Below, in pieces: positions 44,609-56,521 of a stretch of 64,000 bases of DNA (the first letter of the stretch is position 1; the number at the start of each line of letters is the position of its first letter). A program made the translations under genes and the position numbers. This DNA is from Telopea speciosissima (lineage: Eukaryota > Streptophyta > Magnoliopsida > Proteales > Proteaceae), in NCBI RefSeq assembly GCF_018873765.1, contig NC_057926.1:47483043-47547042 (forward strand). Direction: 5' to 3'. The notes under the pieces were generated by a model that was given only the letters and a program-made list of their open reading frames with translations, did not search any database and was not told the origin of the DNA.

Positions 44609-47455
44609 CTGACAAGCATTGACTTCAACTTGAACCCAGCTGAACTAGGGTTACCTCCTGATTCTGCAAGAGTTTAAATAATCTTTACAAAGAGGAGATC
44701 TATTTGTGTGACTTCTAAAATTCGTGACGATCGTGGGGGAAGCTTTCCAGTCATGCTCAAGTTTGAACTTTTTAATATTTGCTTCTTCTGTGGCCGCATC
44801 TTCCTGTTAAGGACTTGGGTCCCATCCTCAAAAACTAGCCGTTGAGGAGAGGGTGTCCAAGTACCTAATAACTCACTCACATCCCCTTTCATATCCGATG
44901 TGGGACTATTCTTTTTACCTTATGCGTGGATATCCCAACACTTCCATGATTTGGCTCATTGTCCCTTCTTAGAGGATCCCTAGACCCACAGTTACCACCA
45001 CTTGGTTTCTATAATAATGCCTTGACCCCTCCTCTTATGGTCAACTTCCATCAAGGTATTGTTGGGGATACTCTGTCGGTTGCGACTGGTTCCCTCTCGT
45101 CATCTGATATGGACATCTCTAGCTCCCCTACGCGTCGGTCGACTTCAGTGGAGAATGCAGAATCTCAAGCTCCTCCTTCCAATGTTAATCCAATTGGCCC
45201 GTTACTCAACTTTCTAGCTTCTGGTATTACTATAGGAGCAAATGACCTCAATGACATCATGCTCTCGGATTTACCAGAAAACTTTATGAGTCCTGCCCCT
45301 TCCTTGTTCACCATTGCGGAGGATCTAAATTGGCAGCCTCTTAATCCCTCTGTGTTGCCAATCCAGTCTCAGACTCATGTTGTTGCTAGCACCAATGTTG
45401 TGTTTGGATCTACCACAACACACCCTCAACTATCTATGTTCCTGCAGCAAAATATTTCCCAAGGCACTTCAGTTTTTACTAACCAGAGTCAAGTGAACCC
45501 TAGACGTGAGAATCGTTCCTGTCTGGATCCATCTCTTTGCTCTTTGGGTAATTCAAGTACCCTTTCCTTTTCCAAGAAAAGAAAATATACCCTTCCTGAC
45601 TGGCCTGCTCAAGTTGTTTCAGACTTCGAAAAGATTAAGTTATTTCTCTCCAACTCGTTGAAATCATCTGCAGATCCGTCCTCCCTTCTTATCCTTGTCA
45701 AAGAAAGGTTCTTTGAGCTCTCCACTCCTGGTTTTGAGGGGATATCGATCAATGCACATCCAAGAGCCCATCTGTATACGTTCAGTGAATCACAGGAACG
45801 TTTGGATTCAATCTAGGTACCCCCTTCTCATTCCATCTCTAATTTCTATTGTTTTTTCTCTGTTTATTTTACTGTTTTCCTTAGCTTATCTCTCTCATGG
45901 TACCTACTTAGTAAAAAGGCTCTACAACGAGAATTTATACCTAGAAGGTGATTCTTTAGTTTTTTTCTTCTACCCTTGCATCTTATTATCTTTAAAGTTT
46001 ATGATATACTTCTATCTCTTCACTGTTGTGTTTCTAGCTATGATAATCCTCTACTGGAATGTCAGAGGCTTACAAAGCCGTTTCACAAAGATGTGCCTCA
46101 CCCATCATGTTAAAAAAATAAATCCGGATTTTATCTTTCTTTGTGATATTGAATGTGCAGATCACTCAAACATGGAATTTCCAGCACTTACAAGAAGATA
46201 TGTCTATCTCAGTCATTATAACCTTCTTTGAGAATCAGTTTAGTGTCCAATCTCATCTCAAACTATAATTTGAACAAGGAATTAATTTATGATCTTTTGG
46301 CTCCTAATTATGGTACTGAAATTTTAAAAATTCCCATTTCAGACAATGAGGATCAATGGAGATGTCTCTTTCAAGTTCTGGGCGGTTTTCCACCCAACTA
46401 GCTGCAAAATTCATTTCCAAATCTCACCATAGCCCCATCAATGCAAGAAGGTGGTGATTTTTCTGGAAAATTAAGATACATCCAAAATTTAAAATATTTT
46501 TTTGGCGTGTCTTAAATGCAAGACTTCTTGTCAAAGACGAGCTTAGGAAATGGGCGACGGTCGATCCTACATGTGTATTATGTGGGTGTTGTGATGAGTC
46601 CATGTGGCATCTATTCCTTTCTTGTGATTGGACTAAGCATATTTGGGCATTTGGCCCTCTTGGATTGAGAACAGAGCTTCTCTCCAGTACGTCTCTAGAT
46701 CTTCTGTGTGATTCTCTATTTTCATCCCGTGACAATCTTTGGCTTGGTTTTTTGTTTTTTTTTTTTTTTTTTTTTCTATATAATAACTTGTTATTTTATT
46801 TGGATTGTAAGACACAATGTGCTCCATGGTTCAGCTAAGGTTGATCCAAACTTGGTTATTCGATATGTATCTAAATGGTTGGGTGGTCTCAATATCACTC
46901 CACAATCTTTGTCCCCCTACCTCATAACTTTCAATACAGCTCTTATGTCTTATCATAATCTACCTGATAATATTACTAATCTTGATGCTCAATGGCCTAT
47001 CTTAATCTGCGCAGGTCTTTCTGAACCACACTTAAGAATAACAAGTTGGACATTTTGCATTTTGCTAGATGGAAAGGTCATTCTAACATCTGCAGGTACT
47101 TCACCATCTATGACCAAAGAAGAAGCTGAACTACATGAACTACTGGAAAGATGGAAAGCAGCAATTAAAGAACGTATCAAGCCCAATGAAGTCTGGTGTA
47201 CCAACATCTCCTTGAACAACTACCTCCACCCTTCTGACAACACCAGAATTCCTTGGAATAAGATATCAAGTTTTTAAACACTAGCAAACTTAACGTCTAA
47301 CTTCTCTGCTGTCCATTGAACCATCCATATGTAATTATGTCGGTAAAATAGCTCTAGATGCTATAGAAGGGATACCCAATACCCTTCAAACTCAGCACAT
47401 GTACTTACCATCTTAACTTTAATATATTTCTTTTTTTCTATCAAAAAAAAAAAAA
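44609..47455 (+). mobile_element. L1-type LINE, internally deleted
   Basis: The 12-bp TSD AAGTATCTAAAA (44597-44608 and 47456-47467) and a terminal A-run (47443-47457) define it. The empty site is at 49858-49869. The frame 44959-45816 (285 residues, Ser/Pro-rich) is the C-terminal part of ORF1; just upstream a broken FELFNICFFCGRI zinc-knuckle-like piece is visible. ORF2 starts near 46040 (MIILYWNVRGLQSRF, endonuclease start) and stops at 46231. The reverse transcriptase core is missing. Zinc-linker sequence (CVLCGCCDESMWHLFLSC, about 46440-46740) and an RNase H-like frame (46777-47277) follow. It cannot move on its own. Confidence 0.88.
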
Positions 47456-47639
47456 AAGTATCTAAAATCGTGATCAGAACCATTTAGGGTCGATAAATCG
47501 AAACCGTTTAAAAATCGAGAAACTGAAATTGTTTGGTAAATGGTTTTGGTTTCAATGAGTGAAACTGTTTAATAAACGGTTCGGTTTTGATTTCACCTAA
47601 AAATCCTTGCACCGAACCAATCCGATTACACCTGTCCTA

Positions 47640-47952
47640 TTTTTACCATTACAAGGGAAGGAGGAGTATTTATGGAAACAAAATAAACATGTGATTGGCT
47701 CTAAGATGTACGTTCACCTGTACATACGTGCACATGATCCATTCTCAAATGAGCATGCAACTTGCTCCGCATTCTGTTCTTAAAAGAGACGTACACAGAT
47801 ATATTCAAACATCTAAGTCGGACTCTCATGAAACCAAATTCATCAAAATCAATAAAAATTCAACCAAAAAAAATCTATAAAAAGAGGAGATTTCAGAATC
47901 TAAATTCCATGTACAGTCGCTAATGGTCATTTCTACATAGAGCTAAGAAAAT
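47640..47952 (+). promoter_or_regulatory. Complete promoter module before an exon 1 remnant
   Basis: It carries the blocks of a GH3 upstream region in order, ending with TATAAAAA at 47876-47883, 77 bp before the ATG at 47953. It is thus a fully arranged promoter without a complete gene. Confidence 0.6.
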
Positions 47953-48105
47953 ATGAAGAAGACAGAAATCCAAAAAAGAAAAACGTCCCATAGCCATGGT
48001 TATCGCCATAGCTCCTCTCTCCCTCTGTTCCTTTCTCTCTCTTCATCTTCATCTTCCCTTCTGCTGCTGCTCAAGCACATCAAGCTCGTTACATGGATCC
48101 AAAAA
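47953..48105 (+). pseudogene. GH3 exon 1 remnant
   Basis: It starts MKKTEIQKRKTSHSHGYRH like copies 1 to 5, with small indels in the Ser/Leu-rich part. Similarity ends after the GTTACATGGATCC (YKDP) region near 48105. The sequence then passes into the module shared with 21085-21430. No other exon follows before copy 4. Confidence 0.85.
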
Positions 48106-49440
48106 ACTCTTGCCCATATCAAAACATTCCTCCAACCAGAAAAGAAATCAGAATTATTGACAAAAAAGGGTTTAATTAAAAAAAGGTTTATTTTTCTCTT
48201 GATTAGTCATGTAAACTTAGGTCTACTTGATTGGAGGTCAACAAAACCAAAGTTATTAACAAAATTAAAAAGCTCCAGGCACGCCAGTCCTAAGAAACGA
48301 GATTTAAGTACTCTAACCTTCACATCAAAATTAAGAACTTTGTTGAAATCTCCTACTAAGATTATAGAAAGGCACAGACACGAGTCAACACCAAGATCTC
48401 ACTTCAAAAACTAGCTTTTACAGTCAAAGGGAGGGGGAGGGAGGACACAGGGAGGTGCTAGTGTATGCGTGCACAGGTCTCCCAGTGGTGGGAAGAAGCC
48501 CCAAGCTTTGCTCATAACGAGATAGAGTGGGACTTACTTGAAAGGGGTCGATTTCGGTTTCGATGACAGTTGGGGTAGGTGGGATCCCCTAATTTCGTTG
48601 GTGTAGGTTGCTCTTTGATGGCATCATGCCAAAGAAGAGAGAAAGAATTGTAGATCTTAAAGTCCCCATCTGGGGATCTCTCAGAACACGTAATTTGATA
48701 TTTGATAGTTAATACATACTTTGCTGACCTTTAGCAAAAAAAAATGCGTGCACACAACCTGCCAATGTTCTTTCTCCCTATTTTGTAATGTCAAGTGTAT
48801 ATTTTGTAAGGGAAAAAAAACATTCCTTGGTCGTATGGTTACTCCGCTAAGCCATAGGAGCACACAAATTTACTACCTTACCCATTGTGAAATCAAAATA
48901 TCCATCCATGTCGATGCCCCTACGTACATTCTCATTGGCCCCTTGTGCTGATGCAGGGACTTACACGATCAAACAACGATCTCTTTCCCATTTTGTAATG
49001 TACATACGAGAGTGTTTCTCCATCATTAGATTAAGCAAGAATTGGCTACTTCACTGTGAGCATATGGAATACAAGAAAAAAAGAGAGAGGAAAAGGGTAC
49101 TACTTGGCTACTTCACCGTGAGCATTAATTGGGGAAACGGGTACTTGGGATATTCAACTCACTAGGGGTAATAACGATCAAATTGTGGGTTTTCCTACTC
49201 GCAAAGTTGAATTTCTCCCTTGTTTTTGTATTATGTTTTTTTCCAGTACCTTTTAGGAATAAGTTTTCCTCCACCAATAGAGGACGATTCACCCATCATC
49301 CTAGGGTTCACAAATCCTTCCTAGGGTTTTAGTATATTCCAAAATACTCATTTGATATCCTTTCCCGCCCTCTTCCACTTTACGGTATCCCATTCACCGT
49401 GGTTAGAAGGAAACTCGGTCCTACCTTTTATATCTATTTC
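48106..49440. repeat. Spacer module matching 21085-22160
   Basis: It is collinear with 21085-22160, including the purine tract (48425-48447). It differs by the retroposed insert at 48475-48743. No gene is seen. Confidence 0.6.
48475..48743 (+). mobile_element. Short retroposed insert with poly(A)
   Basis: The 10-bp TSD ATGCGTGCAC lies on both sides (48465-48474 and 48744-48753). The insert ends in a run of nine A. The empty site is at 21422 (GTGTATGCGTGCAACTTGCC). The body of 269 bp is not recognised: either a truncated LINE, a SINE or a processed host transcript piece. Confidence 0.75.
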
Positions 49441-50416
49441 TTGCGTGCCAAACACAATGAACGAAACTCTACACGTACGTGCACATGCACGTACATATGA
49501 GAGGTAACCACCTGTCCTATTTTTGCCATTTACAACGGGAGGAGTATTTATGGAAATTTGTAATAAAATAATTAGGTTGAATTCATTAGTGCCTTAATAT
49601 AATAGGTTGTTGCTAAATTTGAAAACAATGAGAGTCAAACATAGATTGGTTGAAGTGCATGTATATGTGAAATTTGTAATAACATAATTGGGTTGAATTC
49701 ATTTAAATACATTAGTGATTAGTATAATAGTATTCAATGTTTCTATGAATATTTTGGATTTTCTATAAATTAAAATCATATTTTTTTCAATGTGGCATGT
49801 TGAGTACATCCAACAAGTATTAAATTCAATGTAAAACGGATAAACCATTTAGGAACTAAGTATCTAAAACCGTGACCAAAACCATTTTGGGCCAATAAAC
49901 CAAAACCATTTAGAAACCGAGAAATCGAAACTGTTTAGTAAATGGTTTTAGTTTCAATAAGTGAAATCGTTTAATAAACGATGCGGCTCTGATTTCACCT
50001 AAAAATCCTTGCATTGAACCGCTACACCTGTCCTATTTTTTGCCATTTACAAGGGGAAGAGTATTTATGGAAACAAAATAAACATGTGATTAGCTCTGAA
50101 ATTTACGTTCAACCTGCTGCACATACGTGCTGTTTATGGAAATAAAATAAACATGTGATTGGCTCAAAGATATATGTTCACCTGCACACATACGTGGACA
50201 GATGATCCATTCTCATATGAGCATGCAACTTGCTCCTCTTACAAGAGATATACACAGAAATATTCAAACATCTAAGTCGTCTCACGTCTCACGAAACCGA
50301 ATTCATCAAAATCTAAAAAAATTTCAACCAAAAAAAACCTATAAAAGGAGGAGATTTCAAAATCTGAATTCCACATTCAGTCGCTAATCGTCATTTCTAC
50401 AGAAAACTAAGAAAAT
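49441..50416 (+). promoter_or_regulatory. Upstream region of GH3 copy 4
   Basis: It contains the distal block shared with 44241-44608 and 47456-47640, then the common module (ATGTGATTGGCTC, ACACATACGTGGACAGATGA, GAGCATGCAACTTGCTCC). It ends in TATAAAAG at 50340-50347, 77 bp before the ATG. It has no intervening transposon, unlike copy 3. Confidence 0.55.
50340..50347 (+). promoter_or_regulatory. TATA box of GH3 copy 4
   Basis: TATAAAAG, 77 bp upstream of the start codon at 50417, in the shared context GAGGAGATTTCAAAATCTGA. Confidence 0.75.
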
Positions 50417-53400
50417 ATGGAGAAGACAGAAATCCAAAGAAGCAAAACCTCCCATAGCCATGGCAATCGCCATTACTCTTCTCTCCACTTCTTTTCCTTT
50501 CTCTTTCTCTTCATCTTCATCTACCCTTCTGCTTCAGCAGAAACAGCTCAAGCTCGTTACAAGGATTCAACACTCCCGATCGAATACCGAATCTCAGATC
50601 TCCTTTATCAGATGACCACTCATGAAAAGATCGGCCAAATGGCCCAAATCGATCGCTCCGTCGCCTCTCCTGACGTCCTTATTAATCATTCCATCGGTTC
50701 GTCCTCTCCTCCGTTTTCTATAGTTTTCTAAGGCTGTGTTTGATATGCGTTTTTAGAACGCATTCTAGGATGATAATCATCTGAGAATGCAAATTCAACA
50801 TAGAATACATTACAAGAATCATACCAAACACAAACTAAGTTTTTCTCTCTCTTTTTTTTTTTTTAACTTAATTTTCTTGAATACTTTGAAGCTCAAGAAG
50901 ATGAAACAGTGACGATTATTAATTTCAGGGAGTGTATTGACTGGAGTAGTGCCGAACGGTCGTCCTGTTATAGCACCAAACGCGACCCCTGCAATGTGGG
51001 CGGACATGGTCGATGGGTTCCAGAAGTCTGCGTTGTCGGCAAGGCTCGGGATTCCCATAATATATGGTACTGACGCAGTCCATGGCCATAATAACGTCCT
51101 CGGTGCCACTATTTTTCCTCATAACATCGGCCTTGGAGCTGCAAGGTTTCTCTGTCTTCCTCTTTTTCTGTTTGTTTGAATCTATGCTACTGTGAGAGAA
51201 ACAGAAGCTTGAGATCATTGAAAGATAAATTGTTATCAGATTTTTGGCCAATATTTTCCTGTTTTCTCATTTTTCTTGTTTTGTTCTGATGAAGGGATGA
51301 GGAATTAATGGTGAAGATCGGAAGTGCCACTGCTTTGGAGGTTCTGGGCACCGGAATGCCGTATGCTTTTGCTCCCTGTATTGCTGTAAGCTCTCTCTCT
51401 CTCTCTCTCTGTCTCTACGGCAAGAGCAATCGAAGTCGGTCATTCAGAGCAGTAAGGCTATACAACGGTTGCAGGATTGTTCATGCTACCCGGTTCACAG
51501 CCAAAGAAATGGAATCAAAAAGGACATTTTAAAAAATACAAAAACCTAAGAGAGTATTTATGAAGCCAAAGGAGTGAAATTATCCAATTTCTTTGGTTGC
51601 AAGCACGGGTAGCAGGAGCAATGACACCCTGGCCCGGATGGCTCTATCGGCTGTCGCTTACGTGCTCAACAGTTTGGCCAGTATCTTCTCCTTGGTTGCG
51701 TGAGTTATGTTCGTTGTAGCATGTTTCTCCTAAATAAAGTTCACCTACTTACAAAAGAAAAACTAAAAATAAGGGTTACAACTTCTAGAAGCCTTCTACC
51801 TTCTTTATTTGTCTTTGAAATAAAAAAGAATTGACCAAAAGATTCATGCACGATTGTGTAGAGACCGTATAAAAAAATATATGTTATTATACGAAAATCA
51901 TTTAATGCAGTATTTATATAAAATGATATTCCATATGATTTATATTCATTGAAAAAAACACATGTTATCTAAAAGAAATTTAAGGATTCAACCTCTTAAT
52001 TCACTAATTATGTTAAGATAAGAATTTTTTTTTAATTCATTCTCATTTAAAATGATTTTTAATTATTCTGATTAAGAAATCATATGGTCTAAATTTTTTT
52101 TATAAGTTTCTACTTGTATAAATAAATAAAAAAAACTTAGTTCCAACCTAAATTACCAGTGGAAAGGCCACTTCAAAGCCCTAAGTCACTAATCGGGTTA
52201 GAAACCGGAGCAACTTTCCAATCCCTAGTAGTATAGTATCAGCTGTTCCTATACCATTTCGAAGAAAGAGTAGGTCCCCGATCCCTCAAAAGTAGCACCT
52301 ACTATTGGATAATCAACATCTCTTACCACGGTTGTGGTCTCGTTCATCTTTTAACTAATTAATCTCTTTGAAAATGGTTGGGATTTTGGGTGTGTGGAAT
52401 TGCAGGTGTGTAGGGATCCGCGGTGGGGTCGGTGCTACGAGAGCTACAGCGAGGATACACAGATTGTGAGGAGCATGGCCAAGATCATACTAGGCCTACA
52501 AGGCAACCCTCCTCACAATCATACCCTTGGCTACCCTTTCCTCTCTTCTGGGTACTTCCTTTTTCTTTTTAATGTGTATTTCCTTTTTCACCCCTATTGA
52601 GATCGGATCCTCTACAAATACTTGATCTAGACTGTGTTTGGTATGTATTCTAGGTCAATTTTGCATTCTTAGACAATGAAAACAACTATTCTTATTATTC
52701 GACAATGCAAAATTGACCTAGAATGAATTCCATGAATTCATAACAAACGCAGCCCTAATGAGTCAATTTGAAGTTTTGTATGTGATGGTTCTGCTTTCAA
52801 AGATGCCAATCCAGTATCATATATTTGCAATTTCACCTTCTATATGTATCGTATCATAGATCCGTATGAATTGATATGACCAATCCGATATCGATTCCTA
52901 AAACCGTGGTCTCTAGTCATTTATTGAATGGTGGAGATTCTAAATTATGATGATTGTTATTGAATGGGTCCATTACAGGGGAAGGAAAGTGCTGGCTTGT
53001 GCAAAACACTACGCCGGCGATGGTGGGACACAAGGAGGGGTCGACGAGTACAACACGGTGACCACATATGACGACCTGTATCGCATCCACATGACCCCTT
53101 ATATTGATGTAATCGCCATGGGGGTGTCAACTATCATGGCTTCTTACTCTAGCTGGAACGGGCTTAAGATGCATGCCAATCCTTTCCTCCTCACTCGCAT
53201 TCTCAAACAAGAGATGTCCTTCCAGGTAGCATAAATTATCATACAACATCTCTGAATTTACATTTCTACCCTTGACCTGGTCCTGACTCTCTAGTGGTCA
53301 TCACTTTGTATGGGCTGCTACATGGGACAGGGTATGGTCATATCAGACTGGGAAGCAATTGACCGGATCACCAACCCACCCGGTACACACTACAAAGAGA

Positions 53401-54455
53401 GCCTGAAAGCCGCCATCAATGCCGGAATCGACATGGTGATGATTCCTTACAATTACCAGCAATACTTCACAGACATGACGGAGCTTGTGTTGTCCGGCGA
53501 GATTCTGATCAATAGGATTGACGATGCTGTCAGGCGAATCCTAAGGGTGAAATTCATTCTTGGGCTTTTTGAACAGCCCATGGCAGACCGGTCTCTCCAT
53601 CCCATGGTTGGACACAAGGTTAATCCCGAAACCCAACTAAAATAATCGATTTCATTGATATGATTATTTTGGTCATTAAAATTGATTTAACTTTTTTACC
53701 TTTGGGTCCCACAGAAACACAGGGAATTGGCAAGAGAAGCTGTGAGGAAGAGCTTGGTGTTGTTGAAGAACGGGAAGGGAGAGGAGAAGATGCTTCCTTT
53801 GAGTAAGAATGCCCCCAAGATCCTTGTGGTTGGGTCTCATGCACACAACATCGGCTACCAATGTGGAGGGTGGACTATATCATGGCAGGGCACCTCAGGG
53901 AACATCACCAAAGGAACAACCATCTTAGAAGGCATCAAGAGGGTTGTTAGTAAGCAGACCCAGGTTGTGTTCCAAGAAAAACCCGACAAGCAATTCGTTA
54001 ACAAGAACCAGGATTCTTCCTATGCAATCGTGGTTGTCGGCGAGCTCCCATATGCGGAAACAGATGGTGATAGCAAAGAGCTTAGGCTATCGCTAGACGA
54101 GGAGGAGACTATCAAGACTGTGTGCAAGGAGGTGCAATGTCTGGTTATTGTCGTGTCGGGTAGACCCGTGGTGATCGAGCCTTATGTGGACATGATGGAG
54201 GCATTGGTCGCTGCTTGGCTTCCAGGGAGTGAAGCAGGAACAGGAATTGCTGATGTTATTTTTGGGGATTATGATTTCCAGGGTAAGCTTCCGAGGACAT
54301 GGTTCAGGCGGGTCGACCAGCTACCGATGAATTTTGGGGATCCGTATTATGACCCACTGTATCCATTTGGGTATGGGCTCCAGATGGGTATCCAATCACA
54401 CAAAAGAGGCCATGGTGGTTCATCTTCCTCTGCATCATCTTTTTCATCTATTTGA
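50417..54455 (+). CDS. GH3 beta-glucosidase / glucan exohydrolase-like, copy 4
   Basis: Exons are 50417-50696, 50929-51145, 51295-51385, 52406-52551, 52979-53225, 53331-53618 and 53715-54455, giving 2010 nt or 669 residues. Phases and GT-AG borders all agree, and no lesion is seen, so this is the best-preserved copy. A signal-peptide-like start (hydrophobic FLFLFIFIY, then PSASAE) suggests secretion. Landmarks: [48 protein letters not shown], nucleophile block ISDWE (Asp333), GGWTISW, PYAE (about Glu538) and [10 protein letters not shown] at the end. The usual plant GH3 length is about 600-660. The substrate cannot be read from sequence; beta-linked glucosides or cell-wall glucans are the family expectation. 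Intron 3 carries a foreign insert near 51620-51770. Confidence 0.92.
50732..50835. mobile_element. Tourist-like MITE in intron 1 of copy 4
   Basis: GGCTGTGTTTGATATGCG ... CATACCAAACACAAAC between TAA repeats. Shorter than its sisters through internal deletion. Confidence 0.78.
51620..51770 (+). mobile_element. Probable LINE tail in intron 3 of copy 4
   Basis: It replaces about 90 bp of the intron seen in copy 2. It reads [20 protein letters not shown] and then stops, similar in style to the end of LINE RNase H frames, followed by an A-rich stretch. No TSD was found. Confidence 0.4.
52630..52755. mobile_element. Tourist-like MITE in intron 4 of copy 4
   Basis: GACTGTGTTTGGTATGTATT ... AACAAACGCAGCCC, at the same site as in copies 1 and 3. 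Confidence 0.78.
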
Positions 54456-55158
54456 TTCATTATGATATAGATTATAACAAAAAATTTGTAGATAAAGGGC
54501 TATATGAGGATCAGAAGGGTATGTTTGTAGCATTCTTATAATTGTTGTTGTGATCAATGAAAATTTATTAAATACCAAGGCTATGTTTCGTATGTGTTCT
54601 TAGATTGCATTATAGGTTGATTTTGCATTCTCGGGTAATGAAAACAACTATTTTTATCAACTGTGAAATCGACTTAGAATGCAAGCATAATAGGAGTTTT
54701 TTCGCTACATTCATGGAAGCGGACGCAATCTAATATGGATTGTAGAGGTTGATGTAGAAATCGCAACCAAAGAGTATCGATTGAGGAAACAACTACCATT
54801 AATCCAAAGGGAATGTCAATAAGTGTAACAATTTTATTTAGTTTATGAAGGGGAACGGATGGCATACACTTTTTTTGAGCATTTTGTTATATTTTTTTAT
54901 TTGCTTGACTAGTAACATTTGGGAGAGAAAGCCTTAGTAAAAGGAGACAAATAATTGCAAGCTAAATCTTTAAAATAATATAGAGTATAAGAACCACCAT
55001 TGTTCATCAACTAGAGGAGTAATTGCCGAGTACGTTGATAGGGGAATCCATAATCAAAATCAAATCAAATCTATTTCAAAAAGAAGCTTTACACATTGTT
55101 GGAGAATGGAGATTGAAACACACTATATTTTCAGATTCTAAATTACTAGTGTCTTTCT
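54456..55158. repeat. 3' flank of copy 4 with MITE at 54579-54690
   Basis: It carries the downstream MITE also seen after copy 2 (GGCTATGTTTCGTATGTGTT ... GAATGCAAGCATAATAGG), then the common flank. The RTE insertion at 55172 interrupts it. No gene is seen. Confidence 0.65.
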
Positions 55159-55171
55159 TAAACCATTCTTC

Positions 55172-56405
55172 AACAATAGAAAACAAACTCACCCTTATCC
55201 CAACTTAATGGGGTCAGCAATATGGATCCAAACAAAAGAAAGAAGGAAAACTGAGGTCTAAAAAAAGATAATTAAGAGATGGATAAAGAGGCATGGAGAA
55301 AATGAAAAATAGAAAATGAAAAAGGGCAAATGGACAAAAAAGAAAAAGAAAGAGAAAGATGATTGTGATAGGAGAGGCACAACCAAGCAAGTCAAGAGAT
55401 TCTCAGCTAAATGGGTTCCGCTGTATGGATCATTGCCCTCCAATGGGCTCTATCCGAGGTCATATTTAGTACAAGACCTAAACTATGTATGTCCTTCCTC
55501 ACAACTTCTCTTATGGTCATTTTTGGCCTTCAATGAACATAATCATACCACCTCAAACGACTCTCTCAGAGCGTGTCATTGATAAGAGTGATTCCCAACT
55601 CAACACTAATACGATCATTCTTTGCCTTAGCTTTCCTAGTTTTTTCGTATATCCATCTTAACATCCTCCTCTCTGCTACACATAGCTTCTCAACATGACA
55701 CTTCTTAACTATCGAACATTCTACTTCAAACATCATAGTTGGTAGTTTAATAGTCATATAGAACTATCCTTTAAGCTTCAAATGAATACATCGGTCACAT
55801 AGCACTCTGGATGCATCTCTCCACTTCATCCATCCTGTTAGGATTCCACGCGGAAGGCGAAAAAAAATCCTACATCGGATAGGAATAAGGATGCGGGTAG
55901 GTTGATAGGTACTTGGGCACCTTCTCCTTAATGGCTAACTTTTGCGGATGAGTTGTACCCAAATCCCTAACAAGTGGTAACAAAGTCAAGGTTGTGGCAG
56001 GGCCAGGGTGTGGGAGGGCCAAGCTTGGGGGAAAGCCAGACGTGGAAATCCGGTGTGATCTCGGGATGCTCCCGTGTGGAAGGGGGGATGGGGAAGATCC
56101 TGGTAGCTCTCACGTGGAGGGGAAGATTGTTGGGTTCCACGCGGAAGGTGAAAAAAAATCCCACATCGGATATTAATAGGGATGTGGATGGATTAATAAG
56201 TACTTGGGCACCCTCTCCTTGATAGCCAGCTTTTGAGGATGAGTTCTTCCCAGGTCTCTAACACATCCCACTTAAATTCTGTGTGAAACATTATTCTTTA
56301 TGTCACATTCTTTATTTATGATTGCCCCCAGATATTTAAAATAATCACTTTTCGGTAACTCTCTTTCCTCAATTCGCACTAAATCAATATCCATCATAAT
56401 GTGGC
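55172..56405 (-). mobile_element. RTE-type LINE remnant, 5'-truncated
   Basis: The 13-bp TSD TAAACCATTCTTC (55159-55171 and 56406-56418) encloses it. The minus strand shows the RTE C-terminal block: the frame 55757-55566 reads MTIKLPTMMFEVEC, then VEKLCVAERRMLRW. The 3' end has the typical CCCAACTTAATGGGGTC stretch (55199-55215, on the + strand as written). A TRIM is nested inside. About 800 bp of RTE sequence remains, with broken frames. Confidence 0.85.
55836..56263 (+). mobile_element. TRIM (terminal-repeat retrotransposon in miniature)
   Basis: The 5' LTR is 55836-55972 and the 3' LTR is 56128-56263, each about 137 bp, starting TGTT(A/G)GG and ending CTAACA. A primer-binding site TGGTAACAAAGTC (55975-55987), close to initiator-Met type, follows the first LTR. 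A purine tract GGAGGGGAAGA precedes the second. An exact 5-bp TSD CATCC lies at 55831-55835 and 56264-56268. Total length is 428 bp, with no coding capacity. Confidence 0.95.
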
Positions 56406-56521
56406 TAAACCATTCTTCGTCTTTTTTAATATTAGATTGAGTTGCATGTGTTTACAGCAAATGACATTCTTTCTCTTAATCATTTTTTTACTCATGTTTT
56501 GTTTTTATTTGGAAGAGAGTA

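Noticed and set aside
44959-45816. A 285-residue host gene
   Set aside because: It lies between a LINE TSD and an ORF2 start, is Ser/Pro-rich like LINE ORF1 tails, and has no other support.
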